The translations under genes were made by a program, and so were the position numbers. This document shows, piece by piece, positions 7,978-16,463 of a stretch of DNA of 29,500 nt. The stretch's first letter is position 1. Every line of letters begins with the position of its first letter. This DNA is from Ruminococcaceae bacterium UBA7101 (lineage in GTDB: Bacteria; Bacillota; Clostridia; Oscillospirales; Acutalibacteraceae): contig DKYL01000073.1 of the NCBI GenBank assembly GCA_002493325.1, positions 1 through 29,500 on the forward strand. The letters run 5' to 3'. The notes beneath the pieces are model-generated. The model was given only the letters and a program-made list of their open reading frames with translations, did not search any database and was not told where the DNA came from.

Positions 7978-9223
7978 AAAGCGGATATTTAGCACAGATT
8001 TCTGCTACGCCGTCAAGGATATAATCCTTCTTATTTTCAAAATCTGTAACAGCGAGTGAAATGTATTCTGCGATTTTATCCATATCCTCTGTGTTCAGAC
8101 CCCTTGTTGTTGCGGCAGGCGTACCGATACGAACACCTGATGTAACAAATGGTGAAAGAGGCTCATTCGGAACAGTGTTTTTGTTAAGGGTAATATGAAC
8201 AGCGTCAAGTCTGTGCTCAAGCTCCTTACCTGTAACATCTGTACCGCGAAGATCAAGCAGGCAAAGGTGGTTGTCCGTACCGCCTGAAACAAGGTTAAGA
8301 CCTCTGTCGGTAAGACCCTTGGCAAGAGCCTTTGCGTTGTCAATTACTCTCTGCTGATATTCCTTGAACTCAGGCTTTAAAGCCTCGCCGAAGCAAACGG
8401 CTTTACCTGCAATAACGTGCATTAAAGGACCGCCCTGTGTTCCCGGGAATACTGCTGAATTCAGCTTTCTTGCAAGATACTCATTGTTGCAGAGAATCAG
8501 ACCGCCGCGGGGACCGCGGAGTGTTTTGTGTGTGGTAGTTGTAACAACATCTGCATAAGGAATCGGTGACTGGTGAAGACCTGCAGCAACAAGACCTGCA
8601 ATGTGAGCCATATCAACCATAAACATTGCACCGTTAGCGTGAGCAATGTCTGCCATTGTTTTGAAATCAATCTCTCTCGGATAAGCAGATGCACCTGCAA
8701 CAACAAGCTTAGGCTTAACCTTATTCACCTGCTTTGCAAACGCCTTAAGGTCAATAAAGCCGTCATCATCCACACCGTAAGGTACAAAGTTAAAGTACTT
8801 ACCGCTGATATTTGCAGGTGAGCCGTGTGTTAAGTGACCGCCGTTATCAAGGCTCATACCCATAACGGTATCACCCGGCTGAAGCAGTGCAAGATAAACT
8901 GCTGTGTTCGCCTGTGCACCTGAGTGAGGCTGAACATTGGCATAATTGCAGCCGAAGAGCTCGCAGGCTCTCTTGATAGCAATTTCCTCAACAATATCAA
9001 CAAACTGACAGCCGCCGTAATATCTCTTTGCAGGCAGACCCTCAGCATATTTATTTGTAAGAACGGAGCCCATTGCAGCCATTACCTGCGGTGAAACAAG
9101 GTTTTCACTTGCGATAAGCTCAATATTCTCTCTCTGTCTTTTTAATTCAAGTGCCATTGCGTCGGCAACTTCTTTGTCGGTTTCGGCAACCTTACCGATT
9201 GAATCATAATAATCAGCAAACAT
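7970..9223 (-). CDS. glyA: Serine hydroxymethyltransferase
   Basis: A 417-residue PLP enzyme of the expected length that interconverts serine plus THF with glycine plus 5,10-methylene-THF. The PLP-lysine block VVTTTTHKTLRGPRGG is present with K233, preceded by MVDMAHIAGLVAAG near 202-215 and NVQPHSGAQAN near 96-106. It is the first gene of a minus-strand operon that continues into the glycerophosphotransferase, the aminotransferase and trpS. CGGAGG precedes the ATG, and a consensus promoter lies just upstream. I see no glycine riboswitch in the 146-base divergent spacer. Confidence 0.96.
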   Translation of the reverse strand: MFADYYDSIGKVAETDKEVADAMALELKRQRENIELIASENLVSPQVMAAMGSVLTNKYAEGLPAKRYYGGCQFVDIVEEIAIKRACELFGCNYANVQPHSGAQANTAVYLALLQPGDTVMGMSLDNGGHLTHGSPANISGKYFNFVPYGVDDDGFIDLKAFAKQVNKVKPKLVVAGASAYPREIDFKTMADIAHANGAMFMVDMAHIAGLVAAGLHQSPIPYADVVTTTTHKTLRGPRGGLILCNNEYLARKLNSAVFPGTQGGPLMHVIAGKAVCFGEALKPEFKEYQQRVIDNAKALAKGLTDRGLNLVSGGTDNHLCLLDLRGTDVTGKELEHRLDAVHITLNKNTVPNEPLSPFVTSGVRIGTPAATTRGLNTEDMDKIAEYISLAVTDFENKKDYILDGVAEICAKYPLYE

Positions 9224-9260
9224 AATTTATCCTCCGATTTAATTAAAATTATACGCTGAT

Positions 9261-9289
9261 ATAATAACATAAATAAAAGCAATATACAA
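9261..9289 (-). promoter_or_regulatory. Sigma-A type promoter of the glyA operon
   Basis: On the minus strand TTGTAT (9289-9284) and TATTAT (9266-9261) are separated by 17 bases, about 38 bases upstream of the glyA ATG. Confidence 0.65.
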
Positions 9290-9314
9290 TAGCTAATTTT
9301 CACTTGCAAGATAG

Positions 9315-9320
9315 TATAAT
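9315..9320 (+). promoter_or_regulatory. Candidate -10 element for the YebC-type gene
   Basis: A perfect TATAAT lies 49 bases upstream of the ATG at 9370. No convincing -35 is present at 16-18 bases, so this is only a candidate. Confidence 0.35.
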
Positions 9321-9369
9321 ATGTGTTAAAATCTTTTTGTTAAAAATTTAGTTATATTGGAGTGATAAA

Positions 9370-10113
9370 ATGAGCGGACATAATAAATGGAGCACCATCA
9401 AAAGAAAAAAGGGTGCAAACGACGCTGCCAGAGCAAAAGTATTTACTAAAATAGGCAGAGAGCTTGCCGTAGCAGTTAAAAACGGCGGTCCTGACCCGAA
9501 TAATAACGCTAAGCTCAGAGATGTTATTGCAAAAGCTAAGCAGAACAATGTGCCGAACGATAACATTGACAGAATGCTCAAAAAGGCTGCAGGCGATACC
9601 GACAGTGCTAATTTTGAGGAAATCGTGTATGAGGGCTACGGTCCGTCAGGTATTGCGGTTGTTGTTGAAACACTGACCGATAACAGAAACAGAACTGCCA
9701 GCGAGGTACGTCATTACTTTGACAAGGCAGGCGGTAATATGGGCACACCCGGCTCTGTAACCTTTATGTTCGGCAAAGAGGGCGTAATCGTTATTGAGAA
9801 GGAGGATGTTGACGAGGATCAGCTTATGGAGGATGCACTTGAAGCAGGTGCAACAGATTTCCTTACCGATGATGAGGATATTTTTGAAATCAGAACAGAG
9901 GCAACAGACGTTGGTGCAATCCGTGATGAGCTTGAGGCAAAGGGCTACAGCATTGTATCCTCAGAGCCTGCATATATTCCGCAGACATACACTCGTCTTG
10001 AAAATCCTGACGATATGAAAGCAATGTCAAAAATGATTGATATGTTTGAGGAAAATGAGGATGTTCAGAACATCTGGCACAACTGGGAAAACGAGGACGA
10101 ATACGAAGGATAA
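9370..10113 (+). CDS. yebC: YebC/PmpR/TACO1 family protein
   Basis: A 247-residue cytosolic protein of standard YebC length. The start SGHNKWSTIKRKK is the family signature; GGNMGTPGSVTFMF near 115-128 and the C-terminal NPDDMKAMSKMIDMFEE also match. Members have been described as DNA-binding regulators (PmpR) and, more recently, as factors helping ribosomes through difficult sequences such as polyproline; which role applies here cannot be told from the sequence. The long acidic stretch around 138-170 is typical. It is monocistronic, with GGAGTGA ahead of the ATG and an intrinsic terminator 17 bases after the stop. Confidence 0.93.
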   Translation: MSGHNKWSTIKRKKGANDAARAKVFTKIGRELAVAVKNGGPDPNNNAKLRDVIAKAKQNNVPNDNIDRMLKKAAGDTDSANFEEIVYEGYGPSGIAVVVETLTDNRNRTASEVRHYFDKAGGNMGTPGSVTFMFGKEGVIVIEKEDVDEDQLMEDALEAGATDFLTDDEDIFEIRTEATDVGAIRDELEAKGYSIVSSEPAYIPQTYTRLENPDDMKAMSKMIDMFEENEDVQNIWHNWENEDEYEG

Positions 10114-10129
10114 TTCCCGATATAACAGC

Positions 10130-10159
10130 AAAACCGAAGGTCAGCACCTTCGGTTTTTT
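10130..10159 (+). terminator. Intrinsic terminator of the YebC-type gene
   Basis: A 12-bp stem (AAAACCGAAGGT / ACCTTCGGTTTT) with a CAGC loop is followed by more Ts. Confidence 0.9.
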
Positions 10160-10171
10160 CATACGTATAAC

Positions 10172-10200
10172 AACCACCGCAAAATATATTTGCGGTGGTT
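10172..10200 (-). terminator. Hairpin terminator for the minus-strand GNAT gene
   Basis: A perfect 12-bp inverted repeat (AACCACCGCAAA / TTTGCGGTGGTT) with a 5-base loop lies 8 bases beyond the stop of the convergent GNAT gene. The T-run on the minus strand is short and interrupted, so termination strength is uncertain. Confidence 0.6.
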
Positions 10201-10207
10201 TACTGTT

Positions 10208-10690
10208 TTATAACGCAATATAATAAGGGCAGATATTTGTATACTGTCCGTTTTTCAGTCGGAAGCCGTCAGGAATTGTGCCAAGCTGCGAAAATCCCAG
10301 ACGTTCATAAAGATGCCTTGCGTGGATATTGCTTTCAACAACTGCGTTGAACTGAAGCACTTTAAAGCCGTGCTTTTTGCCCTGTTCCATACAGTCAAGC
10401 ACTAATTTTTCACCGATATGCTGACCTCGGAAGCTTTTATCAACGGCATAGCTTGCATTGCAGATATGACCGCATCTGCCGATATTGTTTGGGTGCAGAA
10501 TATAAAGCCCCACAATTTTTCCGTCACTTTCAGCAACTGCAGTATAGCTTTGTGAAGAGAAGAAATCATAGCCTTCTTTTTCATCAAGGCAGTTTTCCTG
10601 AGGGAAAGCAATTCCCTCCTCCACAATATCATTCCAGATAGAAATCATCTGCTGAATGTCTGATTTATGAAATTCACGAATAATCAACAT
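10208..10690 (-). CDS. GNAT family N-acetyltransferase
   Basis: A 160-residue single-domain GNAT acyltransferase. The acetyl-CoA pyrophosphate loop is RGQHIGEK at 88-95 (the R/QxxGxG/A motif, with E at the last position). NIHARHLYERLGF near 121-133 is the typical helix-strand end of the fold. The overall look resembles phosphinothricin/amino acid N-acetyltransferases, but the substrate is not determined. It starts 22 bases downstream of the last ABC permease gene with AGAGGTG as its ribosome binding site, so it may be read through from the purine operon, although a functional link is not obvious. Confidence 0.85.
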   Translation of the reverse strand: MLIIREFHKSDIQQMISIWNDIVEEGIAFPQENCLDEKEGYDFFSSQSYTAVAESDGKIVGLYILHPNNIGRCGHICNASYAVDKSFRGQHIGEKLVLDCMEQGKKHGFKVLQFNAVVESNIHARHLYERLGFSQLGTIPDGFRLKNGQYTNICPYYIAL

Positions 10691-10711
10691 AACACCTCTT
10701 GGAAATTTGCT

Positions 10712-11710
10712 TTATCGCTCTTCTCTGAAATAGGATAAGCCCAGGGACTGCGGTCCGCAGTTTTCCTTTTTATTCTTAATGCTTACAAAAATCAAAACAA
10801 TAATCGTTACAATATACGGAAGCATTTTGAAAAGCTCCTGTGTGCGCAGTGCCAGACCCGGTATAAAGAGATAAACAATATACAAGCCACCGAAGATAAT
10901 TGAGCCGAATATGCCCATATTAGGACGCCAGATTGCAAAAATTACAAGTGCGATAGCAAGCCAGCCTCTGTCGCCGAATCCCTCATTTGACCACACGCCG
11001 CAGGCATAGTCCATAACGTAGTAAAGACCGCCCAGACCTGCAATCATACTGCCGATACAGGTTGCAAGATATTTCGACCTGTTGACATTAATACCTGCCG
11101 CGTCCGCTGTTGCAGGATTTTCACCAACCGCACGAAGGTGAAGACCGCCCTTTGTCCTTTTAAGGAAAAAGGCACAGGCGATTGCAATAATTACTGCTGC
11201 ATAGGCAAGAAAACCATAGGACAAAAACGCTTCGCCGAACCAGCCTGTTGTTTTTGCACCTGGCAGAGCCTGCCTGAAAAAGTTGCTTGTTGTAGTCAGA
11301 GCAACAGAGGGCACATCCGCACCTGTCAGCTTAATAAGCGAGCCTCCGAAAAAGTTACCGAATCCCACGCCGAAGGTGGTAAGTGCAAGACCTGTTACAT
11401 TCTGATTTGCACGAAGCGTAACCGTAAGGAAGCAGTACAGAAGTCCCATAAGAAATGAGCCCAGCAGACAGCAAAGAAGCGGAATCATTACTGCGAGAAA
11501 GCCGTTTGCATCATCAGGACTTGCCAGCGAGTTTTCATAAAAGAACGCACCGATAACACCGCTGATACCCCCAACATACATAATACCGGGTATACCAAGA
11601 TTAAGGTTGCCTGATTTTTCTGTCATAATTTCACCCGTTGAGCCGAAAAGCAGCGGAATACCCTGCATTACAGCACGCTGGAGAAAAGTAATAATTGTAC
11701 CTGTTATCAT
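10712..11710 (-). CDS. Nucleoside-type ABC transporter permease (second, NupQ-like)
   Basis: A 332-residue inner membrane permease with many hydrophobic helices, of the branched-chain amino acid/ribose permease superfamily. Features include EKSGNLNLGIPGIMYVGG near 31-48 and the cytoplasmic coupling motif GLHLRAVGENPATADAAGIN near 193-212. With the adjacent permease, ATPase and BMP lipoprotein it forms a nucleoside importer like NupNOPQ of Bacillus subtilis. The start directly abuts the stop of the first permease, and AAGGAGG lies within that gene's end. Confidence 0.88.
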   Translation of the reverse strand: MITGTIITFLQRAVMQGIPLLFGSTGEIMTEKSGNLNLGIPGIMYVGGISGVIGAFFYENSLASPDDANGFLAVMIPLLCCLLGSFLMGLLYCFLTVTLRANQNVTGLALTTFGVGFGNFFGGSLIKLTGADVPSVALTTTSNFFRQALPGAKTTGWFGEAFLSYGFLAYAAVIIAIACAFFLKRTKGGLHLRAVGENPATADAAGINVNRSKYLATCIGSMIAGLGGLYYVMDYACGVWSNEGFGDRGWLAIALVIFAIWRPNMGIFGSIIFGGLYIVYLFIPGLALRTQELFKMLPYIVTIIVLIFVSIKNKKENCGPQSLGLSYFREER

Positions 11711-12817
11711 TTACTTTACCTCCTTGCCTGAACGATGAAATTTAATCTGATAATTAATAAAAAATTCAGAGCCGATTATGAAGAACAGAATAATACCTGT
11801 GATAATATCGGAAAATGACTCATTAAAACCATAAACTGTTGATATTTCACCGGCACCGCAGTTCAGAAATGCCAAAAGCAGTGAAGTCAGCACCATTACT
11901 ATCGGATTGAATTTCGCAAGCCAGGACACCATAATAGCAGTGAAGCCCCTGCCGCCTGCGGTTGTTGTGCTTAATGTATGATTGGTACCGCTTACAAGGA
12001 GCAGACCTGCTATACCGCAGATTGCACCTGACAGTGCCATTGTTCTCAAAATAACCTTTTTAACATTAACACCGATATAACGTGCGGTGTTCTCACTTTC
12101 ACCTACTACTGTAAGCTCGTAGCCGTGCTTGCTGTATTTAAGATAAATATACATAAACACCGTTAACGCAAGCACAACAATCACATTGAGCAGATAATCA
12201 TAATTGCCGATAACAGGCAGCCAGCCGTCGTGGGTAGCCTGATTGATAATACCAATATTGCTTGAACCTTTTGGATTTTCCCAATACATTTCAAAATAGG
12301 AAACAAGCTGAATACCCACATAGTTCATCATCAATGTGAACAGTGTTTCGTTTGTGTTGAATTTAGCCTTGAAAAAAGCAGGGATTAATGCCCATACTGC
12401 ACCTGCAAGCATACTTGCCGCAATCATAACAATAATAAGCACTGCGTTCGGAAGCTTACCGCCAAGCATTATCATACAGCCTGCTGTTGCAAGACCGCCG
12501 ATCAGCACCTGACCCTCGGCACCGATATTCCAGAATCTCATTTTAAACGCAGGCGTAACAGCCAGTGAAACGCAAAGCAGCATTGCAAGATTCTGCAGAA
12601 GCTTCCATACTCGCCTTGATGAGCCGAAAGCACCATCAATCATAGTGCCGTATACACTGATTGGATTTTCTCCTGTCAAAAGCATAGTAACAAGACCTGC
12701 CACTATCAGTGCAATGATAATTGCCGCCAGTCTGATGCCCCATGATTTATATGCAGGGAGTGAATCCCTTTTTGCAATATGAAAAGGAGGCTCGTGTTTT
12801 TTTACTTTTCCGCTCAT
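11711..12817 (-). CDS. Nucleoside-type ABC transporter permease (first, NupP-like)
   Basis: A 368-residue polytopic permease and partner of the downstream permease. It has a short basic cytoplasmic N-terminus, a first helix from about residue 29 to 47, FWNIGAEGQVLIGG near 95-108 and a coupling loop HGYELTVVGESENTARYIG near 227-245, all typical of the Nup/BmpA-linked permeases. The ATG overlaps the stop of the ATPase gene (TAATG) behind GGGAGGTGA-like bases, so expression of the two is coupled. Purine nucleosides are the likely cargo because xpt heads the operon. Confidence 0.88.
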   Translation of the reverse strand: MSGKVKKHEPPFHIAKRDSLPAYKSWGIRLAAIIIALIVAGLVTMLLTGENPISVYGTMIDGAFGSSRRVWKLLQNLAMLLCVSLAVTPAFKMRFWNIGAEGQVLIGGLATAGCMIMLGGKLPNAVLIIVMIAASMLAGAVWALIPAFFKAKFNTNETLFTLMMNYVGIQLVSYFEMYWENPKGSSNIGIINQATHDGWLPVIGNYDYLLNVIVVLALTVFMYIYLKYSKHGYELTVVGESENTARYIGVNVKKVILRTMALSGAICGIAGLLLVSGTNHTLSTTTAGGRGFTAIMVSWLAKFNPIVMVLTSLLLAFLNCGAGEISTVYGFNESFSDIITGIILFFIIGSEFFINYQIKFHRSGKEVK

Positions 12818-14352
12818 TATTCACCCTCCCTGTCTGCACTTTTCGTCATAAGAAATCCGATTTCTTCCTTTGTGGCAGTCTTGCCGTCAACAATGCCTGT
12901 AATTCTGCCTGAATTCATAACCATAATTCTGTCGCAAAGCTCAAGCAGAACATCCAAATCCTCGCCCACAAAAATAATTGCAGTGCCCTTTTTCTTCTGC
13001 TCAGTAAGAAGATTATAAATCGTATAAGAGGAATTAATATCAAGACCTCTTACAGGATATGCAACCATCAGCACCTTTGGCTGTGCGGCAATTTCCCTGC
13101 CCACAAGCACCTTCTGCACATTACCGCCTGACAGACGTCTGACAGGTGTCGTTGCATTCGGCGTTACAACCTCAAGGTCCTTTATAATTTTATCAGCTAA
13201 GCTCTTCGGTCCTTTTCTGTCGAGGAAGGAGGACCTGCCTGACTTATAAGAGCGAAGCATCATATTGTCAATAATATCCATATTCCCTACAAGACCCATA
13301 CCAAGCCTGTCCTCGGGAACAAAGGACAATGCAACACCGAGCTTGCGGATTTCTCTGGGACTTTTTCCAACAAGCTGCTGAGGACCAAGGTCATCAGGCT
13401 TATAAAGAATACTTGATTTTTTTGTGGTAAGCTGCAAGCCTGCAATGGACTCAAGAAGCTCCTTTTGTCCGCAGCCTGAAATACCTGCAACACCAAGTAT
13501 TTCACCGCCGTAGGCATTAAACGCAACATTTTCAAGAGCAAGTGAGCCGTCCCTGTTCACCACTGTCAGATTTTCAACAACAAGTCTTTCAACAGGATTC
13601 TTCGGTTCTTCTCTTTTGATATTAAGATCAACCTTTTCACCCATCATCATCTCGGTAAGTGACTGCTCCGTTGCATCACAGGTGTTGACAGTACCGACAT
13701 ATTCACCCTTTCTTAGAGTAGTAACTCTGTCGGAGATATCAAGCACCTCGTGGAGCTTATGTGTAATTATGATAATTGATTTATTGTCCGCACGCATACG
13801 GCGGAGAATATCAAATAATTTTTCAGTTTCCTGCGGTGTTAAAACTGCAGTCGGCTCGTCCAGAATAAGGACGTCAGCACCTCGATACAGCACCTTAATA
13901 ATTTCAACTGTCTGCTTTTCCGAAACAGACATTTCATAAATCTTTTTATTTAAGTCAAGAACAAATCCGTATTTGTCGGTAATTTCGCGTACTCGCTTTT
14001 CTGCCTCTTTAATATTAAATTTTTTGCCGTCGTTAATACCAAGCACAATATTTTCAGTAGCTGTGAATACATCAATCAGCTTGAAATGCTGGTGAATCAT
14101 ACCTATTTTATATTTGAATGCATCTTTAGGAGAAGCTATAACAACAGGCTCCCCGTCAACAAAGATTTCGCCCTCATCAGGATAATAGATGCCTGAAACC
14201 ATATTCATAAGTGTTGTTTTACCGGAGCCGTTCTCGCCGAGTATTGCAAGAATTTCGCCCTTGAACACCTTTAAATCAACATCTTTGTTTGCAACGACAC
14301 TGCCGAATGTTTTTGTTATACCTTTTAACTCTAATGCCAAAGTGTCTGCCAT
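12817..14352 (-). CDS. Nucleoside-type ABC transporter ATP-binding protein (tandem ATPase, NupO-like)
   Basis: A 511-residue protein with two ABC ATPase domains, the usual size for sugar/nucleoside importers. Domain 1 has Walker A GENGSGKT at 39-46, the signature-like region SVSEKQTVEI and Walker B ILDEPTAVLT. Domain 2 has a degenerate Walker A (GISGCGQKE), an intact signature LSGGNVQK, and a Walker B region AYPVRGLD that lacks the catalytic Glu. This one-active-site asymmetry is normal for the family. A terminator-like hairpin lies just upstream, between this gene and the binding-protein gene, followed by AAGGAGG and the ATG. Confidence 0.92.
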   Translation of the reverse strand: MADTLALELKGITKTFGSVVANKDVDLKVFKGEILAILGENGSGKTTLMNMVSGIYYPDEGEIFVDGEPVVIASPKDAFKYKIGMIHQHFKLIDVFTATENIVLGINDGKKFNIKEAEKRVREITDKYGFVLDLNKKIYEMSVSEKQTVEIIKVLYRGADVLILDEPTAVLTPQETEKLFDILRRMRADNKSIIIITHKLHEVLDISDRVTTLRKGEYVGTVNTCDATEQSLTEMMMGEKVDLNIKREEPKNPVERLVVENLTVVNRDGSLALENVAFNAYGGEILGVAGISGCGQKELLESIAGLQLTTKKSSILYKPDDLGPQQLVGKSPREIRKLGVALSFVPEDRLGMGLVGNMDIIDNMMLRSYKSGRSSFLDRKGPKSLADKIIKDLEVVTPNATTPVRRLSGGNVQKVLVGREIAAQPKVLMVAYPVRGLDINSSYTIYNLLTEQKKKGTAIIFVGEDLDVLLELCDRIMVMNSGRITGIVDGKTATKEEIGFLMTKSADREGE

Positions 14353-14365
14353 AAGCTTCCTCCTT

Positions 14366-14405
14366 AAAAAACTATGCCGTGACGGTTTTCACCGCCACGG
14401 TAGTT
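14366..14405 (-). terminator. Terminator-like attenuator hairpin between the BMP lipoprotein and ABC genes
   Basis: On the minus strand AACTA-CCGTGGCGG pairs with CCGTCACGG-CA-TAGTT (one G-T wobble and a 2-base bulge), loop TGAAAA, followed by a run of six Ts. It is about 30 bases past the lipoprotein stop and before the ATPase ribosome binding site. Partial read-through would make the binding protein more abundant than the ABC core. The plus strand also has a T-run beyond the stem. Confidence 0.75.
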
Positions 14406-14437
14406 TATTGTTTTTTATAGTAACTTTACAAAATTAC

Positions 14438-15655
14438 TTACAGAAGTGTAATTCCGTCAATGTCAATATCAAAATATGGAGCTGAACGGTGGAAAGATTC
14501 CTTGAAAGCACCATCTGCAACAGCCTCTGTATCGCCCTTGAACTCAGGGTCAGTGTCTACATCAGCCATATAGGTTGTAAGGGTTTCACCCTTAACTGTG
14601 AATTTAGAAGTATCAAATACCTGAACCTTACCTGATTCAAGGTCTGCCTTAGCTGCTTCAATTGCTTCCTTTGTGCCCTTTGCAGCAGCCTTTTCATTAA
14701 CGTCTGTTAACTGAACTGAATCGGTAGCAAGTGTACCTGTCCAATCCTTGTCAATTGCTTTGCCTGTTGCAACACAGTCAATCATATACTCAAAATATGG
14801 AGCCCAGTTAATTTTTGAAGATACGATAAATGTGTTCGGACAAGCGCTTGCAGTTGAACCGTTATAGGATACGTTAGGAACACCGGCATTCTCGCAAGCA
14901 GTAGGTGCACCCATTGAGTCAGCGTGCTGGCTGATAAGAACACAGCCGTTTGAGATAAGCTTTGTAGCAGCTTCCTTCTCAAGCGTTTCATTATACCAAG
15001 AGCCTGTGAAGGTAACCTCCATAGTCACTGAAGGGCAAACGGACTTCGCACCGAGATAGAAGGAGGTGTAGCCTGACTTAACCTCAGCATATGGATGAGC
15101 ACCGACATAACCCATCTTAGCCTGCTCAGCAGTAATCTCTTTTGACTCGATCATCTCATTCAGCTTCATACCTGCTGCAATACCTGCAAGGTAACGACCC
15201 TCATAAATAGATGCAAATGCATTGTGGAAATTAGGAAGGTTCTCAGTATGAGCCTTTGTACCTGTAGCGTGACAGAACTGAACATCAGGATTTGCCTTAG
15301 CTGCCTCAATCATATAGTCCTCGTGACCGAAGCTGTCAGCAAAAATAACATTACATCCCTGGTCAACAAGGTCAAGAGCAGCCTCTTTACAAGAGTCATT
15401 CTCTTCAATGTTAACCTTATTTACCATTTCAACGCCCTTTTTCTCACAAGCAGCCTTTGCAGCATCCAAAAAGTTCTTGTCATAGGTTGAGTTCTCATCG
15501 TGAAGATAGATAAAGCCAACCTTAACCTTTGTTTCAGCAGCATTAGATGTGCCTGTATTGTCATCTGCGGGTTTATCTGCCGAGCAGCCTGCAAAACAGC
15601 CGATTGCAAAAAGAGCAGCTAAAAGCACAGCGACAATTTTCTTTGAAATTTTCAT
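14438..15655 (-). CDS. BMP-family nucleoside-binding lipoprotein
   Basis: About 405 residues, the extracellular substrate-binding lipoprotein of a Nup-type importer. The start MKISKK is followed by a hydrophobic stretch and the lipobox FAGC with the lipid-bearing Cys at 24, then a Ser/Thr/Asp-rich linker. The mature domain is a periplasmic-binding fold of the BMP/Med family; VKVGFIYLHDENSTYDKNF opens it, and NVIFADSFGHEDYM and SYNGSTASACPNTF lie within. I choose the ATG at 15655 over the longer frame starting at 15709 because GGAGG sits at the right distance and the signal peptide then begins normally. It follows xpt by 57 bases. Confidence 0.92.
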   Translation of the reverse strand: MKISKKIVAVLLAALFAIGCFAGCSADKPADDNTGTSNAAETKVKVGFIYLHDENSTYDKNFLDAAKAACEKKGVEMVNKVNIEENDSCKEAALDLVDQGCNVIFADSFGHEDYMIEAAKANPDVQFCHATGTKAHTENLPNFHNAFASIYEGRYLAGIAAGMKLNEMIESKEITAEQAKMGYVGAHPYAEVKSGYTSFYLGAKSVCPSVTMEVTFTGSWYNETLEKEAATKLISNGCVLISQHADSMGAPTACENAGVPNVSYNGSTASACPNTFIVSSKINWAPYFEYMIDCVATGKAIDKDWTGTLATDSVQLTDVNEKAAAKGTKEAIEAAKADLESGKVQVFDTSKFTVKGETLTTYMADVDTDPEFKGDTEAVADGAFKESFHRSAPYFDIDIDGITLL

Positions 15656-15682
15656 TTCTTTTTCCTCCGTACAAAAAATTTT

Positions 15683-15709
15683 ATTATAAGGCAAAAGCCG
15701 AATAACCAA
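15683..15709 (-). promoter_or_regulatory. Possible internal promoter for the BMP lipoprotein gene
   Basis: A perfect minus-strand TATAAT (15688-15683) has TTGGTT 15 bases upstream. The short spacer makes it weak; it would give extra expression of the binding protein independent of xpt. Confidence 0.3.
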
Positions 15710-15712
15710 AAA

Positions 15713-16291
15713 TTATTTTCTGAAATAAACCTGACCTGTTTCGTGGTCCATACTTTCAACAATAGCAAGGGATTCAACCTTGATACCCTTTTCACGAAGC
15801 TTGTCCCCTCCGTGCTGAAAGCCCTTTTCGATGGCGACACCGCAGCCTGCAAGCTGAGCACCGCTTTTTTCAACCAGCTCAATCAAGCCGTTGAGAGCAT
15901 TGCCCACTGCAAGAAAATCATCAACAATAAGGATTTTGTCATTTTCATCAAGAAAGCGTTTGGAAACCAGAATATCATATGTAGTGCCGTGGGTGAAGGA
16001 TTCAACCTTTGAGGTATAAACATCACCTGCAATATTTTTGGTCTTTGTTTTCTTGGCAAATACCAAAGGACAGCCAAACTCTTCGGCTACCAACGCACCT
16101 ATAGCTATACCTGATGCTTCAATAGTCAGAATTTTGTTAACGCCGTCCTCCATAAATAATCTATGAAATTCCTTGGCAACCTCTTTCATAAAGGGCACAT
16201 CAATCCTATGGTTAAGAAATCCGTCAACCTTTAAAATATTGCCTTCATACACTTCGCCTTCGCTGAGTATTTTCTGTTCAAGTAAATACAT
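15713..16291 (-). CDS. xpt: Xanthine phosphoribosyltransferase
   Basis: A 192-residue type I phosphoribosyltransferase close in length and sequence pattern to Bacillus subtilis Xpt. It converts xanthine and PRPP to XMP for purine salvage in the cytosol. EGNILKVDGFLNHRID near 18-33 is a family-specific N-terminal block; ILIVDDFLAVGNA near 123-135 is the PRPP-binding motif with paired Asp; CGVAIEKGFQHG follows. It heads the operon with the BMP/ABC importer, which argues for purine base or nucleoside uptake. A GGCGG-like weak ribosome binding site precedes the ATG. In many Firmicutes xpt is under a purine riboswitch, but none is visible here. Confidence 0.95.
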   Translation of the reverse strand: MYLLEQKILSEGEVYEGNILKVDGFLNHRIDVPFMKEVAKEFHRLFMEDGVNKILTIEASGIAIGALVAEEFGCPLVFAKKTKTKNIAGDVYTSKVESFTHGTTYDILVSKRFLDENDKILIVDDFLAVGNALNGLIELVEKSGAQLAGCGVAIEKGFQHGGDKLREKGIKVESLAIVESMDHETGQVYFRK

Positions 16292-16321
16292 AAAAACATA
16301 CCGCCACTATAATATAGTTAT

Positions 16322-16350
16322 ATAGTATTACTTATTGTGCAAATTTTCAA
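16322..16350 (-). promoter_or_regulatory. Sigma-A type promoter of the xpt operon
   Basis: On the minus strand TTGAAA (16350-16345) and TACTAT (16327-16322) are separated by 17 bases. The expected leader to the xpt ATG is only about 25 bases, too short for a riboswitch. Confidence 0.6.
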
Positions 16351-16388
16351 CATATTTTCATATTTTGACATCAAATTTTAATATTTGA
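16351..16388. repeat. AT-rich tandem repeat and dyad between divergent promoters
   Basis: A tandem 8-base repeat CATATTTT CATATTTT (16351-16366) is followed by an inverted repeat TCAAAT / ATTTGA (16371-16376 and 16383-16388) centred between the xpt promoter and the promoter of the plus-strand gene at 16464. It could be an operator, but the region is AT-rich and chance dyads are common. Confidence 0.35.
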
Positions 16389-16400
16389 AATCACATAATA

Positions 16401-16429
16401 TAGACAGCAGCTTAATAATATGGTAATAT
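16401..16429 (+). promoter_or_regulatory. Promoter of the small membrane protein / DUF523 pair
   Basis: TAGACA (16401-16406) and TAATAT (16424-16429) are 17 bases apart, with a TGG extension directly before the -10. Confidence 0.5.
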
Positions 16430-16463
16430 ATTTTTAAAGATTAATGATAAGGGAGCAGGTTGA

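Noticed and set aside
9224..9369. Glycine riboswitch before glyA
   Set aside because: The 146-base divergent spacer is AT-rich with promoter elements close to both genes and no tandem aptamer-like GC stems.
15656..15709. Longer N-terminus for the BMP lipoprotein starting at 15709
   Set aside because: It would place 18 unrelated residues before a normal lipoprotein signal peptide, and the GGAGG ribosome binding site fits the ATG at 15655.
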